Assembly (NCBI GenBank): GCA_012798805.1
Contig: JAAZMM010000040.1
Coordinates: forward strand, 1-36,791
Length of the DNA: 36,791 nucleotides
From: Bacteroidales bacterium
Lineage (GTDB): Bacteria; Bacteroidota; Bacteroidia; Bacteroidales; UBA932
Reading direction: 5' to 3'
Shown here: positions 24,386-32,300 of the stretch, in pieces
Position numbering within the stretch: the stretch's first letter is position 1
Layout: the number at the start of each line of letters is the position of its first letter
Notes under the pieces: generated by a model
Seen by the model: the letters and a program-made list of their open reading frames with translations, nothing else
Database searches by the model: none
Told to the model about the DNA's origin: nothing
Position numbers and translations under genes: made by a program

Positions 24386-25474
24386 ATGTACAAGTTTCTG
24401 ATAAGACCTATTCTCTTTCTTTTCAATCCGGAAAGGGCACATAAAATAATATTCTCCTTACTGAAATTTTCCCGCTATATTCCGGGACTCCACTCTTTGC
24501 TACGGCTCATCTATAAAGTCAAGACTCCAAATCTGGAACGTAACCTCTTCGGTCTTCATTTCAAGAATCCCGTAGGCATTGCCGGAGGTCTCGATAAAAA
24601 TGGCGAATGTTACAATGAACTTGCCTGCTTCGGGTTTAGTTTCATAGAAATAGGATCTCTTACTCCCAAGCCCCAGAGCGGAAATCCTAAACCGCGATGC
24701 TTCCGCCTTGTTAAAGACAATGCCATCATCAACAGAATGGGTATAAATAATCTTGGAGTCAGGAATGCTATTGATAATCTGCGCAAAAATCCTCCCCGCG
24801 ATATTATTATTGCAGCCAACATCAGCAAAAATTCCACCACCTCCAATGAAGATGCGGCAGAAGATTATGAAAGAGCATTCACATTGATGTATGATTTCTC
24901 TGATCTTACCGTACTAAACATCTCCTGCCCCAATGTCAAGGATCTCACTGAACTACAGGACATTGAGATGCTCGCTAACATAATTGACAAAATTGTCACC
25001 ATCCGCAGATTCAATGATGAATATCACCCCATACTATTAAAGCTCTCCCCTGATATCCCTCTGGAGCAGATTGACGAAATCATCGACCTTGTACAGACGA
25101 CAGGCATTGACGGCATTGTAGCCACCAACACCACACGCAATCGTGAGGGACTTACAACTCCTTTAGATGATCTGAATGATATTGGTCAAGGTGGGCTCAG
25201 CGGAGCCCCTCTCTTCGAGAGATCGCTTAAAATGATAAAACACATCCACAGCAGAACAGGAGGATCCATTCCAATAATAGGAGTCGGCGGTATTATGACC
25301 CCGGAACAGGCACAGGAGATGCTGGATGCCGGTGCTTCACTGATAGAAGTCTATACAGGATTTATTTATAACGGCCCGGGCTACGTCAAAAAAATATTAA
25401 AACATCTTTCTAATGTGGAGAAAGAGAGGTCCCTGGCGGCCACACAACCAAACACCCTTTCAAGCAGAGAATGA
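24386..25474 (+). CDS. pyrD: dihydroorotate dehydrogenase, class 2-like
   Basis: The 362-residue protein has the N-terminal membrane-associating helices of quinone-linked enzymes (LIRPILFLFNPERAHKIIFSLLK, 5-27), the FMN-binding VGIAGGLDKNGE (63-74), GSLTPKPQSGNPKPR and NRMGINNLGV segments, and the C-terminal IPIIGVGGI and LIEVYTGFIYNGPG. It oxidises dihydroorotate to orotate in pyrimidine synthesis. The catalytic-loop sequence is NISCPN, with Cys181 where class 2 enzymes normally have Ser. The last four bases overlap the cinA start. Confidence 0.93.
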   Translation: MYKFLIRPILFLFNPERAHKIIFSLLKFSRYIPGLHSLLRLIYKVKTPNLERNLFGLHFKNPVGIAGGLDKNGECYNELACFGFSFIEIGSLTPKPQSGNPKPRCFRLVKDNAIINRMGINNLGVRNAIDNLRKNPPRDIIIAANISKNSTTSNEDAAEDYERAFTLMYDFSDLTVLNISCPNVKDLTELQDIEMLANIIDKIVTIRRFNDEYHPILLKLSPDIPLEQIDEIIDLVQTTGIDGIVATNTTRNREGLTTPLDDLNDIGQGGLSGAPLFERSLKMIKHIHSRTGGSIPIIGVGGIMTPEQAQEMLDAGASLIEVYTGFIYNGPGYVKKILKHLSNVEKERSLAATQPNTLSSRE

Positions 25475-26721
25475 CTACAGCATCAATATGTACAATTGGC
25501 GATGAAATACTCATAGGCCAGATACTAAACACAAACTCAACAGAGATTTCAAGAGCTCTCAACCGAACCGGCATAAGAGTCAGGTATCACTTCTCGATAG
25601 GCGATCAACATGAAGAGATTGTCTCGAGACTGCAAATGTGCCTTGAGCATACTGATATGGTGATTGTTACGGGGGGACTCGGACCCACCAGAGACGATAT
25701 TACAAAAAATGCTCTCAAGGAGCTCTCAGGTGCTGAATCTTTTGTCCGTTCAGAAGAGCAATATCGAATAATAGAAAGATTAATGTCGGCCAGAGGCATA
25801 CCTATGATTGAATCAAACAGAGATCAGGCAATCGTTCCCGATACCTGCGAGGTCATCCCCAACGAACTGGGGACCGCTCCATGTATGGTCTTTCGCGGAT
25901 TGGGCTCCAAGGGCACTTCCACGCTCTATTCGCTTCCTGGAGTCCCTTTTGAAACAAGAGGTTTGCTGCCGAAGGTAATTGAGGATATACGCACACATTT
26001 CAATCTTGAGAAGATAACACATCACACCATTGTTACATTCGGAATACCTGAGTCCACACTTGCCAGCCAGATAGAGAGTTGGGAAGATGCTCTTCCGGAG
26101 AATATAAAACTCGCCTATCTGCCCAATCCTACCATTGGAGTACGGTTGAGACTCTCCCACTTTGGAGAGGGAGAACCTGACTTCTCCCCTTATATCTCCT
26201 CCTTGAGGGAAATTATCGGTGATGCTATATATGGTGAAGGTGAAGATAACTTACAAACGGTTATCGGGCGCAAGTTAAGAAATATGGGGAGAACGCTTGC
26301 AGTGGCTGAATCCTGTACCGGAGGCCGGATATCGGAGCTTATAACTCAGGTAGCCGGCTGCTCCGACTATTACAAGGGGGCGGTTATATCTTATGCCAAT
26401 GAGGTCAAGATCAATCTTTTAAAAGTGCCTGCAGAGACCATCGCGACCTACGGAGCGGTGAGTGAAGAGACTGTCACATCGATGTCAACAGGATTGATAA
26501 GGCTACTTGATACCGATTATGCAATAGCTACGACCGGCATTGCCGGGCCGGGTGGAGGCACCCCGACCCTACCCGTAGGCACTGCCTGGCTGGCAGTTGC
26601 CACAAAAGAGCGTGTAGTAACCAAAATGGTAAAATTTTCGGCGGACAGGATGACGAATATCGAGAGATTTGCATCAAATGCGCTCAATCTCCTCCGTCTG
26701 GAAATAGAGAAAGATGAATAA
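25471..26721 (+). CDS. cinA: CinA-family protein / nicotinamide-nucleotide amidohydrolase
   Basis: The 416-residue protein has an N-terminal MoCF-like domain (CTIGDEILIGQILNTNS, then VIVTGGLGPTRDDIT at about 68-82) and a C-terminal PncC/CinA domain from about 265 on (VAESCTGGRISELITQVAGCSDYYKGAVISYAN, later TTGIAGPGGGTPTLPVG). The family cleaves NMN or related pyridine nucleotides and recycles NAD by-products; its link to competence in some bacteria is indirect. The ATG overlaps the pyrD stop (ATGA), so the two are translationally coupled. Confidence 0.93.
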   Translation: MTTASICTIGDEILIGQILNTNSTEISRALNRTGIRVRYHFSIGDQHEEIVSRLQMCLEHTDMVIVTGGLGPTRDDITKNALKELSGAESFVRSEEQYRIIERLMSARGIPMIESNRDQAIVPDTCEVIPNELGTAPCMVFRGLGSKGTSTLYSLPGVPFETRGLLPKVIEDIRTHFNLEKITHHTIVTFGIPESTLASQIESWEDALPENIKLAYLPNPTIGVRLRLSHFGEGEPDFSPYISSLREIIGDAIYGEGEDNLQTVIGRKLRNMGRTLAVAESCTGGRISELITQVAGCSDYYKGAVISYANEVKINLLKVPAETIATYGAVSEETVTSMSTGLIRLLDTDYAIATTGIAGPGGGTPTLPVGTAWLAVATKERVVTKMVKFSADRMTNIERFASNALNLLRLEIEKDE

Positions 26722-26738
26722 ACAAAACAAAAAATATT

Positions 26739-27902
26739 ATGAAAAGAACAATTCTGTTTATTATGGCAGTAACATTTATCGCGGCCTGTTCCCCCAATCC
26801 CAAGGATGAGGCAGCCACTAAGATCGATTCGATCTGTTCGGAGCTATTTCCGGCAGATGAGCCCGGTGCGGCACTACTTGTCCTTCAGGGTGATGAGATT
26901 ATTATTGACAAAGGTTACGGCATTGCCGACCTTGAGAGCGGTAGTGCTATAGATGGCAATACTTCCTTCTGTGTCGCCTCAATATCAAAGCAGTTTACCG
27001 CAGTAGCCATCCTGCAACTTGCAGAGCAAGGCAAACTTTCACTGGAAGACAACATCAAGAATTATTTCCCGGAATACAAGGCCGATTTTTATGAGAAAAT
27101 TCAGATTAAACACCTCCTCTCCCATTCCTCAGGCATTCCTGATGCACGTGACAGGAGCAATGAAGAGCGTAGCATTTTTGCCAATGAAGAGTATGTGATG
27201 CAATATCTGCCAGACCTGGAGGTCATAAACTTTGAGCCCGGAACCGAGTATGAATACATCAATCCGACATTTTTGATGCTTGGATCCATTGTAGAAAAGG
27301 TCTCCGGAATGCCATTTACCGAATATGTAAAAGAAAATATTTTCATTCCTGCAGGAATGGAGCACTCTCTCTTCTTTGAGGCAGATAAAGAGCATCTTAT
27401 CCCAAACATGGCCCATGGATACAGATATGAAGTTGTTTCAGATAATGCCGGAGAGCCTGCTGCAAATGAGGGTGATAAAAAGATCATAAAAGAGTGGCGC
27501 GAGTATGACTATGGGGAGGCAACCTTTTTTGCAACAAAAGCAGACGGTGGCCTCTATACTTCAACACACCAGTTTGTAATTTGGGAGAAAGCACTTCGCA
27601 ACCACACGGTGCTTGGCGAAGAGATGTTGAGTGCAGCACATTCACCCCAAATAGAGGTAAGCAACAGCAGATTCAGCAGTTATCAGAAGCGCCCCAATAC
27701 CTGGTATGGATATGGCTGGTTTATCGAACCTGCCAAAGAGTCATCACCTTTAAAGATTTACCATACCGGCAGCAACGGTGGTTTCAAATCAATCGCCGCA
27801 CGTTATCCGGAGAGTGAAACTCTTATTTTACTATTTTCCAACCGGAATGAACTGGACCCCTACGCTGCAATAAAGCCAATTGAAAAAGTATTAGGGTTAT
27901 AG
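26739..27902 (+). CDS. serine hydrolase lipoprotein, beta-lactamase class C fold
   Basis: The 387-residue product begins with a lipoprotein signal peptide (lipobox IAAC, Cys at about 17). The catalytic motifs of the class C/penicillin-binding fold are visible: SISKQ (SxxK, Ser at about 80), YEYINPTF (YxN, about 169-176) and HTGSNGGF (about 346-353). It is a periplasmic hydrolase or peptidase; a resistance role is not implied by the motifs. It starts 17 bp after cinA, probably in the same unit, and converges with guaD. Confidence 0.88.
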   Translation: MKRTILFIMAVTFIAACSPNPKDEAATKIDSICSELFPADEPGAALLVLQGDEIIIDKGYGIADLESGSAIDGNTSFCVASISKQFTAVAILQLAEQGKLSLEDNIKNYFPEYKADFYEKIQIKHLLSHSSGIPDARDRSNEERSIFANEEYVMQYLPDLEVINFEPGTEYEYINPTFLMLGSIVEKVSGMPFTEYVKENIFIPAGMEHSLFFEADKEHLIPNMAHGYRYEVVSDNAGEPAANEGDKKIIKEWREYDYGEATFFATKADGGLYTSTHQFVIWEKALRNHTVLGEEMLSAAHSPQIEVSNSRFSSYQKRPNTWYGYGWFIEPAKESSPLKIYHTGSNGGFKSIAARYPESETLILLFSNRNELDPYAAIKPIEKVLGL

Positions 27903-27915
27903 TGTTGCGAGTATC

Positions 27916-28398
27916 TCAATACTCCACTTTATCTTCCATAGCCTTCCAGGATTCAAAAACCCGGAGGGCTTCTTTTTCCAATAGAATCTCAGCTTTGAGA
28001 CGGCGTTCTTCAGGTTTTAGTTCAAGCTCCTTATATATAAAGGAGTCATCAAAGCCTGCATCGGCAGCATCGTGCTTGTTGCAGGCATAGTAAAGTTTAT
28101 CGATATGAGCCCAATAAATAGCCCCGAGACACATCGGACAGGGCTCACATGAAGAGTAAATTTCACATCCCTCAAGGACAAAAGTATTCAGAGCCTTACA
28201 GGCGGCACGAATGGCACTAACCTCAGCATGGGCGGTAGGATCATTGGAGGCAGTTACACGGTTACATCCCGTAGCGACTACCTTTCCATCCTTTACGATC
28301 ACCGCCCCAAAAGGACCTCCCCCATTTTTAATATTCCCGGCGGCCAGGTCAATTGCCAGGCGCATGAATTTTTCCTGATCTTCACGAATCTTAACCAT
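27916..28398 (-). CDS. guaD: guanine deaminase of the small CDA-fold type
   Basis: The 160-residue protein has the zinc motifs HAEVSAIRAA (His/Glu) and PCPMCLGAIYWA (two Cys). The downstream segment DAADAGFDDSFIYKEL closely resembles Bacillus subtilis GuaD and separates it from the tRNA-specific TadA enzymes. It deaminates guanine to xanthine in the cytoplasm; other nucleobases or nucleosides are possible. It shares one base with the stop of the aldolase gene upstream. The 3' end meets the serine hydrolase gene with 13 bp between, where GAGTAT/ATACTC could form a small hairpin. Confidence 0.88.
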   Translation of the reverse strand: MVKIREDQEKFMRLAIDLAAGNIKNGGGPFGAVIVKDGKVVATGCNRVTASNDPTAHAEVSAIRAACKALNTFVLEGCEIYSSCEPCPMCLGAIYWAHIDKLYYACNKHDAADAGFDDSFIYKELELKPEERRLKAEILLEKEALRVFESWKAMEDKVEY

Positions 28399-29054
28399 CA
28401 GCCCTCCATTTTCTTGGCGTCAGCCACGAATATCTCTACACCTTTATCTGTCAAAGGGTGGTTGAGAAGACCTAGAATCGCTTTGAGAGGACAGGTGGCC
28501 ACATCAGCACCTGCTTTCATACAGTCAATTATATGCTGTGTGTGTCGAATTGAAGCTGCAAGAACCTGTGTCTGATAGCCATAGTAGTTGAAAACATCTA
28601 CAATTTCCTTTATCAGAGCAACTCCGTTGCTCGAAATGTCATCCAGACGTCCCACAAAAGGTGAAACATAGGTTGCTCCGGCCTTTGCTGCGAGCAATGC
28701 CTGACCCACAGTAAAAACAAGGGTACAATTGGTCTTGACACCCTTTTCAGAGAAATACTTCACGGCACGAATGCCATCTTTTGTACAGGGAAGCTTAATG
28801 GTAATCTGAGGATGAAGTGCCGCAAGTTCTTCACCCTGACGAATCATATCGTCATACTCCGTGCCGAATACTTCTGCACTTACATCACCATCGACAATGT
28901 CGCAAATCTTTTTGTAATGTTCATTAATTGCAGCATCGCCTTTGATACCCTCCTTTGCCATAAGTGAAGGATTGGTAGTAACTCCATCCAGGACTCCAAG
29001 TTCCTGAGCCTCTTTGATCTGCTCCAGATTGGCAGTATCTATGAAAAATCTCAT
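28398..29054 (-). CDS. transaldolase / fructose-6-phosphate aldolase-type enzyme
   Basis: The 218-residue length and motifs belong to the short transaldolase subfamily that includes FSA: MRFFIDTANLEQI, GVTTNPSLMAKEG, ITIKLPCT with the Schiff-base lysine (Lys87), NCTLVFTVGQALLAAKAGATYVSPFVGRLDD and AASIRHTQHI. Whether it is a true transaldolase or an FSA-type aldolase cannot be settled from sequence alone. The leader has no Shine-Dalgarno sequence and carries a tandem 8-mer repeat just before the ATG. Confidence 0.92.
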   Translation of the reverse strand: MRFFIDTANLEQIKEAQELGVLDGVTTNPSLMAKEGIKGDAAINEHYKKICDIVDGDVSAEVFGTEYDDMIRQGEELAALHPQITIKLPCTKDGIRAVKYFSEKGVKTNCTLVFTVGQALLAAKAGATYVSPFVGRLDDISSNGVALIKEIVDVFNYYGYQTQVLAASIRHTQHIIDCMKAGADVATCPLKAILGLLNHPLTDKGVEIFVADAKKMEG

Positions 29055-29059
29055 GTTAG

Positions 29060-29083
29060 TTTATGTGTTTATGTGTTTATATG
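29060..29083. repeat. three-unit 8-mer tandem repeat in the aldolase leader
   Basis: On the plus strand TTTATGTG occurs twice and is followed by TTTATATG, giving 3 x 8 bp. On the coding strand the unit is CACATAAA. It ends 5 nt upstream of the ATG at 29054, the same placement as the heptamer array in front of kamD. Confidence 0.85.
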
Positions 29084-29097
29084 ATTTGTTTCAAACA

Positions 29098-30213
29098 TTA
29101 TTCGTTGGCAAAAGCCTGCACTTTGTCCATGACACGGAAAAAATTGCCTCCGGCAATCATCTTTATTTCGTGCTCTTTGTAGCCACGCCTGCGAAGTTCA
29201 ATTATTATACGCTTTATCTTGCTAATGTCCTCCAGACCTTTGGGGCAAGTATTTATGCCGTCAAAATCACTTCCAAGTCCGACATGTTTTACGCCAACCA
29301 GCTTGACGACATGGTCAATGTGGTCAACGACTCTCTTATATGAAGGCTTTTTGATGGCATTCATATTTATGACGGACTTTTCAAGCTCCTTCTGAAGCTC
29401 TACATTGGACTTATCTTTTTGCCAGGCCTTGTCTGCAGCATCAAATATATCCTCAAGATCCCAGATCTCTGAATTGGCGTAATCATTATCGAGAAAGGCA
29501 GGGTAAAAGTTGATTTGTATCACTCCCCCTTTATTTGCAAGAGCTACGATCATCTCGTCTGACATATTTCTGGGATGCGATGCGAGCGCTCTGCAACAGG
29601 AGTGTGTAGCCACTACCGGTGCCTTTGAATATTTGATGACATCCCAAAAGGCATCATCTGAGATATGTGAAACGTCGATAAGCATTCCCAAACGGTTGCA
29701 CTCTTCAATTACCTCTCTTCCAAAGGGACTGACACCTCCCCAACGTTTCTCCTTTGTAGCACAGGAGTCACAAATCTCATTATTGCCGGCGTGTGTCAAT
29801 GTAAGATATCTAACTCCCAGGCGGTAAAACATCCTCAGCATGGAGAGATCCTTCTGTATCGGATCCCCATTTTCCATACCGAGGAAAATAGAGATCAATC
29901 CATTTTTTTTATTACGTTTGGCCTGCGATGGAGTGGTGGCAAAAGCTACCTTGTCAGGATTTTGCTCTACAGCATCGTAAACCTTGGATATCAGTTCAAA
30001 AGCCCTGCGGGTGGACTCATCGGGAGAAAGAGAATTTGAGGTGTAAATCGCGAAAAAAGAGCCATTGACCCCACCCTTCTTCATTTTGGCAAAGTCCACA
30101 TGTGTCACAGGAAACTTACCCGGAGTATATCCCTGCTGCACAGCCTGTCCAAAATCTGCTCCTTTAGCCAGCATCAGAGGTGAGTCACAGTGGGAATCCA
30201 ACAAGAATATCAT
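29098..30213 (-). CDS. membrane dipeptidase, peptidase family M19
   Basis: The start is the ATG at 30213; an in-frame TTG 9 bp upstream is less likely. The 371-residue protein begins with LLDSHCDSPLML, the first metal-binding His-x-Asp, and continues with FLGMENGDPI (bridging Glu), THAGNNEICDS, LIDVSHISDDAF, PVVATHSCCRAL and HVGLGSDFDGI, the M19 zinc-site pattern. There is no obvious signal peptide, unlike many dipeptidases of this family. It hydrolyses dipeptides, including D-amino acid forms in some relatives. It heads a minus-strand unit with the aldolase and guaD and is divergent from the ECF locus. Confidence 0.92.
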   Translation of the reverse strand: MIFLLDSHCDSPLMLAKGADFGQAVQQGYTPGKFPVTHVDFAKMKKGGVNGSFFAIYTSNSLSPDESTRRAFELISKVYDAVEQNPDKVAFATTPSQAKRNKKNGLISIFLGMENGDPIQKDLSMLRMFYRLGVRYLTLTHAGNNEICDSCATKEKRWGGVSPFGREVIEECNRLGMLIDVSHISDDAFWDVIKYSKAPVVATHSCCRALASHPRNMSDEMIVALANKGGVIQINFYPAFLDNDYANSEIWDLEDIFDAADKAWQKDKSNVELQKELEKSVINMNAIKKPSYKRVVDHIDHVVKLVGVKHVGLGSDFDGINTCPKGLEDISKIKRIIIELRRRGYKEHEIKMIAGGNFFRVMDKVQAFANE

Positions 30214-30251
30214 AAAAATCAACTATATTTTAGAATTAGACAATTAATGTT

Positions 30252-30283
30252 CAAATTTACAAATTATCGATAAATTGTGCAAC
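30252..30283 (-). promoter_or_regulatory. predicted promoter of the M19 dipeptidase unit
   Basis: TAAATTTG on the minus strand (30259-30252) is an exact TAnnTTTG match. GTTG (30283-30280) lies 20 nt upstream in the -33 position, with one mismatch to TTTG. The start site would fall near 30244, about 30 nt before the ATG. The -33 element lies inside the palindrome shared with the divergent ECF promoter. Confidence 0.5.
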
Positions 30284-30290
30284 AGTTGCA
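30278..30290. promoter_or_regulatory. TGCAACAGTTGCA palindrome between divergent promoters
   Basis: Six-base arms TGCAAC and GTTGCA flank one central A. The site overlaps the -33 element of the dipeptidase promoter and the first base pairs of the ECF -35 element. A second small inverted repeat, GGAGC-AAC-GCTCC, follows at 30297-30309. Either could host a regulator. Confidence 0.5.
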
Positions 30291-30312
30291 ACAATTGGAG
30301 CAACGCTCCGTC
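30288..30312 (+). promoter_or_regulatory. predicted ECF-type promoter of the sigma factor gene
   Basis: GCAACA (30288-30293) and CGTC (30309-30312, continuing CTTAT) are separated by 15 nt, the arrangement of -35 AAC-type and -10 CGTC-type elements used by ECF sigma factors. Further GCAAC copies occur at 30279-30283 and 30300-30304. The position 22 nt before the sigma gene ATG suggests that the sigma factor drives its own transcription. No TAnnTTTG element is found in this direction. Confidence 0.5.
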
Positions 30313-30334
30313 TTATAGTTAGAAAAGGAGACCA

Positions 30335-30832
30335 ATGACACAGAAAGAGATCAAAAAGCTTTACGACACTCATTACAGGCGACTTTTCAATGCGAGTTAC
30401 AGGATAGTAGGTAATGGCGCAGATGCTGAAGAGATAATGCATGATACACTGCTGCGGTTTCTGCAGATGGAAGACCCTCCCGTAGTACCTGCCCAGATCT
30501 CTGCCTGGCTCATACGAACCTGCATCAGGAGATCGATTGACAGATTGAGAGTCATCAAAAGAGAGGCTGTTTTTAAAGATAACTATGAGGAGCCTGAAAG
30601 TCTCTCAATCGAGGAGAGTGCAGAAATAGAGATCTCTACAAGAAAACAGGTTGAACGCATTAGAGAGGCACTTGGAACAATGAAAGATCCTTATAGACTG
30701 GTAATGACGCTCTCACTTTTTGAAGGAATGGATTATCAGGAGATAGCCCAAATCACCGGGCAAAAAGAGGTGACGATACGATCTCAATTTTGTAGAGGAA
30801 AAGCCAAACTTTTAAAATTACTGGAACAATGA
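30335..30832 (+). CDS. ECF-family RNA polymerase sigma factor
   Basis: The 165-residue protein has sigma-70 region 2 (about 8-75: YDTHYRRLFNASYRIVGNGADAEEIMHDTLLRFL, then ISAWLIRTCIRRSIDRLR) and region 4 (about 108-162: LVMTLSLFEGMDYQEIAQITGQKEVTIRSQFCRGKAKL). There is no region 1 or 3, which defines the ECF type. A strong AAAGGAG precedes the ATG by 4 nt. The ATGA overlap with the next gene and the ECF-like promoter indicate a classical sigma/anti-sigma locus. The signal it senses is unknown. Confidence 0.93.
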   Translation: MTQKEIKKLYDTHYRRLFNASYRIVGNGADAEEIMHDTLLRFLQMEDPPVVPAQISAWLIRTCIRRSIDRLRVIKREAVFKDNYEEPESLSIEESAEIEISTRKQVERIREALGTMKDPYRLVMTLSLFEGMDYQEIAQITGQKEVTIRSQFCRGKAKLLKLLEQ

Positions 30833-31356
30833 AAAAAAATGACGATATCAGGAAAATTTTGGACGACATGGAGCCTGCAGAGGGCCATTTCGACAGGTTT
30901 TTAGAAAAGGCAAATCCCCCCAAGAGAATAGAATTCCGCAGAAATGCTCCCCGTAAAAGAGTCTTCTGGAAGGCAGTACTCTTCCCCGTAGCTGCATCCT
31001 TGATGCTTATTTGGGGCGCTAATCTGATACTAAAGACTCTTGACACAAAAGATGTGAGTTTTTCTGACAAAGTAGCATTGATGGATAATCCTTATGATGT
31101 TTACAACGCTTATATGGATGTGGTTAAAGAAAGTTTTGAGCATCTCTCCTCCTTAACGGCTCATAACCCTCATAATGAAGTAAGTGAGCATTTCAACACC
31201 CTGGAAAACATCACATTGGAATATGTTCCTTTATTAGATGCTCTTCCGGTGGAAATGAGCGAACGGGAAAAGGCCGAAATACTTAAAGAATACTACAACC
31301 GAAGGGTTGCAAGTGCAATGGAACTACGCAAATATGTCACATCTCTTGTGAAATGA
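30829..31356 (+). CDS. single-pass membrane protein, probable anti-sigma factor
   Basis: The 175-residue protein has an N-terminal cytoplasmic part of about 48 residues (IRKILDDMEPAEGHFDRFLEK, an anti-sigma-like start), one transmembrane helix at about 49-68 (AVLFPVAASLMLIWGANLIL) and a periplasmic alpha-helical part. No zinc-binding His/Cys motif of the ZAS type is seen. The call as anti-sigma factor rests on topology and on the 4-bp overlap with the sigma gene. The periplasmic helices could sense the envelope signal. Confidence 0.7.
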   Translation: MKKNDDIRKILDDMEPAEGHFDRFLEKANPPKRIEFRRNAPRKRVFWKAVLFPVAASLMLIWGANLILKTLDTKDVSFSDKVALMDNPYDVYNAYMDVVKESFEHLSSLTAHNPHNEVSEHFNTLENITLEYVPLLDALPVEMSEREKAEILKEYYNRRVASAMELRKYVTSLVK

Positions 31357-31413
31357 CATATCTACGACTTATAATGAACAATAAACAAAATAATATCAAC
31401 AAAAACAACTGAA

Positions 31414-32298
31414 ATGAAACGTATCATTCTAACATTTGCCGCAATTTTGGGTTTTGTGCTTTCAAGCGGCGCACAAACTGTCAAAAGTTTTGATTATCAA
31501 GGTTTTGAAGGACTTGACATTTCCCACTGGTTTGATGTCGAGGTTGTAAAGGACAACAATTATTCGATTGTTATAACTATCAGTGAAGATATTGATAAAT
31601 ATCTTGAAGTGGAGAATAAAAACGGGATCCTTTATATAGGACTTGACAATCCCAGCAGAAGAGTTTTAAGAAAGGACGACAAAATAGCGAAGGCAACAAT
31701 TACAATGCCGGTTCTCAACAGACTCACGCTTTCCGGAGCTTCCAAATTCAATACTGAAGATACATTTGACTGTGGAAAAGAGAAGTTTGTATTGAAAATC
31801 AGCGGTACAAGCGTTGTTTACAAATTGGGTGTCATCGCAAAGAACTCGCAAATTAACATTAGCGGTGCATCCAACATAAGGAATCTGAAAGGTGATTTTG
31901 GGGAAATTGACGTCAAGATTTCCGGAGCCAGCAAAATTGATGCGGAACTCATCGCAGAGGAGCTTGATATAGAGATCTCAGGTGCATCAAAAGCTGAAAT
32001 AAATGGAGAGTTTGAAAAAATTGAGCTTGAATGCAGCGGTGCTTCCAAGGCAATACTTTCCGGCACTGGTGATGAAGTAGAGCTTGAAGGTAGTGGCGCC
32101 TGCAGCATTGTGGCTGACAACCTGAAAGCCAAAGATGCTAAAGTTGATCTTTCCGGCGCAGCCAAAGCAAGCATCTATGTGACAAGAAAACTTGATGCAG
32201 AGTGCTCAGGGGCCTCTTCCTGCTTATACCGGGCAGATAAATCCATAAGTATTACATCAGAGATCAGCAGAGGATCCCGTATCCGCCGCATTGATTAG
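31414..32298 (+). CDS. secreted GIN-domain (DUF2807) beta-helix protein
   Basis: The 294-residue product has a cleavable signal peptide (FAAILGFVLSSGAQT, about 8-22) and no lipobox Cys. The body is a ladder of about nine short rungs, each marked by SGAS, SGTS, SGAC or SGAA at spacings of roughly 16-22 residues, typical of the putative adhesin head GIN domain. Acidic residues are frequent between rungs. It probably folds as a right-handed parallel beta-helix at or outside the cell surface. It lies 57 bp after the anti-sigma gene and is likely a target of the same sigma factor. Confidence 0.85.
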   Translation: MKRIILTFAAILGFVLSSGAQTVKSFDYQGFEGLDISHWFDVEVVKDNNYSIVITISEDIDKYLEVENKNGILYIGLDNPSRRVLRKDDKIAKATITMPVLNRLTLSGASKFNTEDTFDCGKEKFVLKISGTSVVYKLGVIAKNSQINISGASNIRNLKGDFGEIDVKISGASKIDAELIAEELDIEISGASKAEINGEFEKIELECSGASKAILSGTGDEVELEGSGACSIVADNLKAKDAKVDLSGAAKASIYVTRKLDAECSGASSCLYRADKSISITSEISRGSRIRRID

Positions 32299-32300
32299 AT

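Noticed and set aside
27901-27928. Hairpin GAGTAT-CTCA-ATACTC as a bidirectional terminator between the serine hydrolase and guaD genes
   Set aside because: The stem has only six weak pairs, lies partly inside the guaD coding end and has no T run on either strand.
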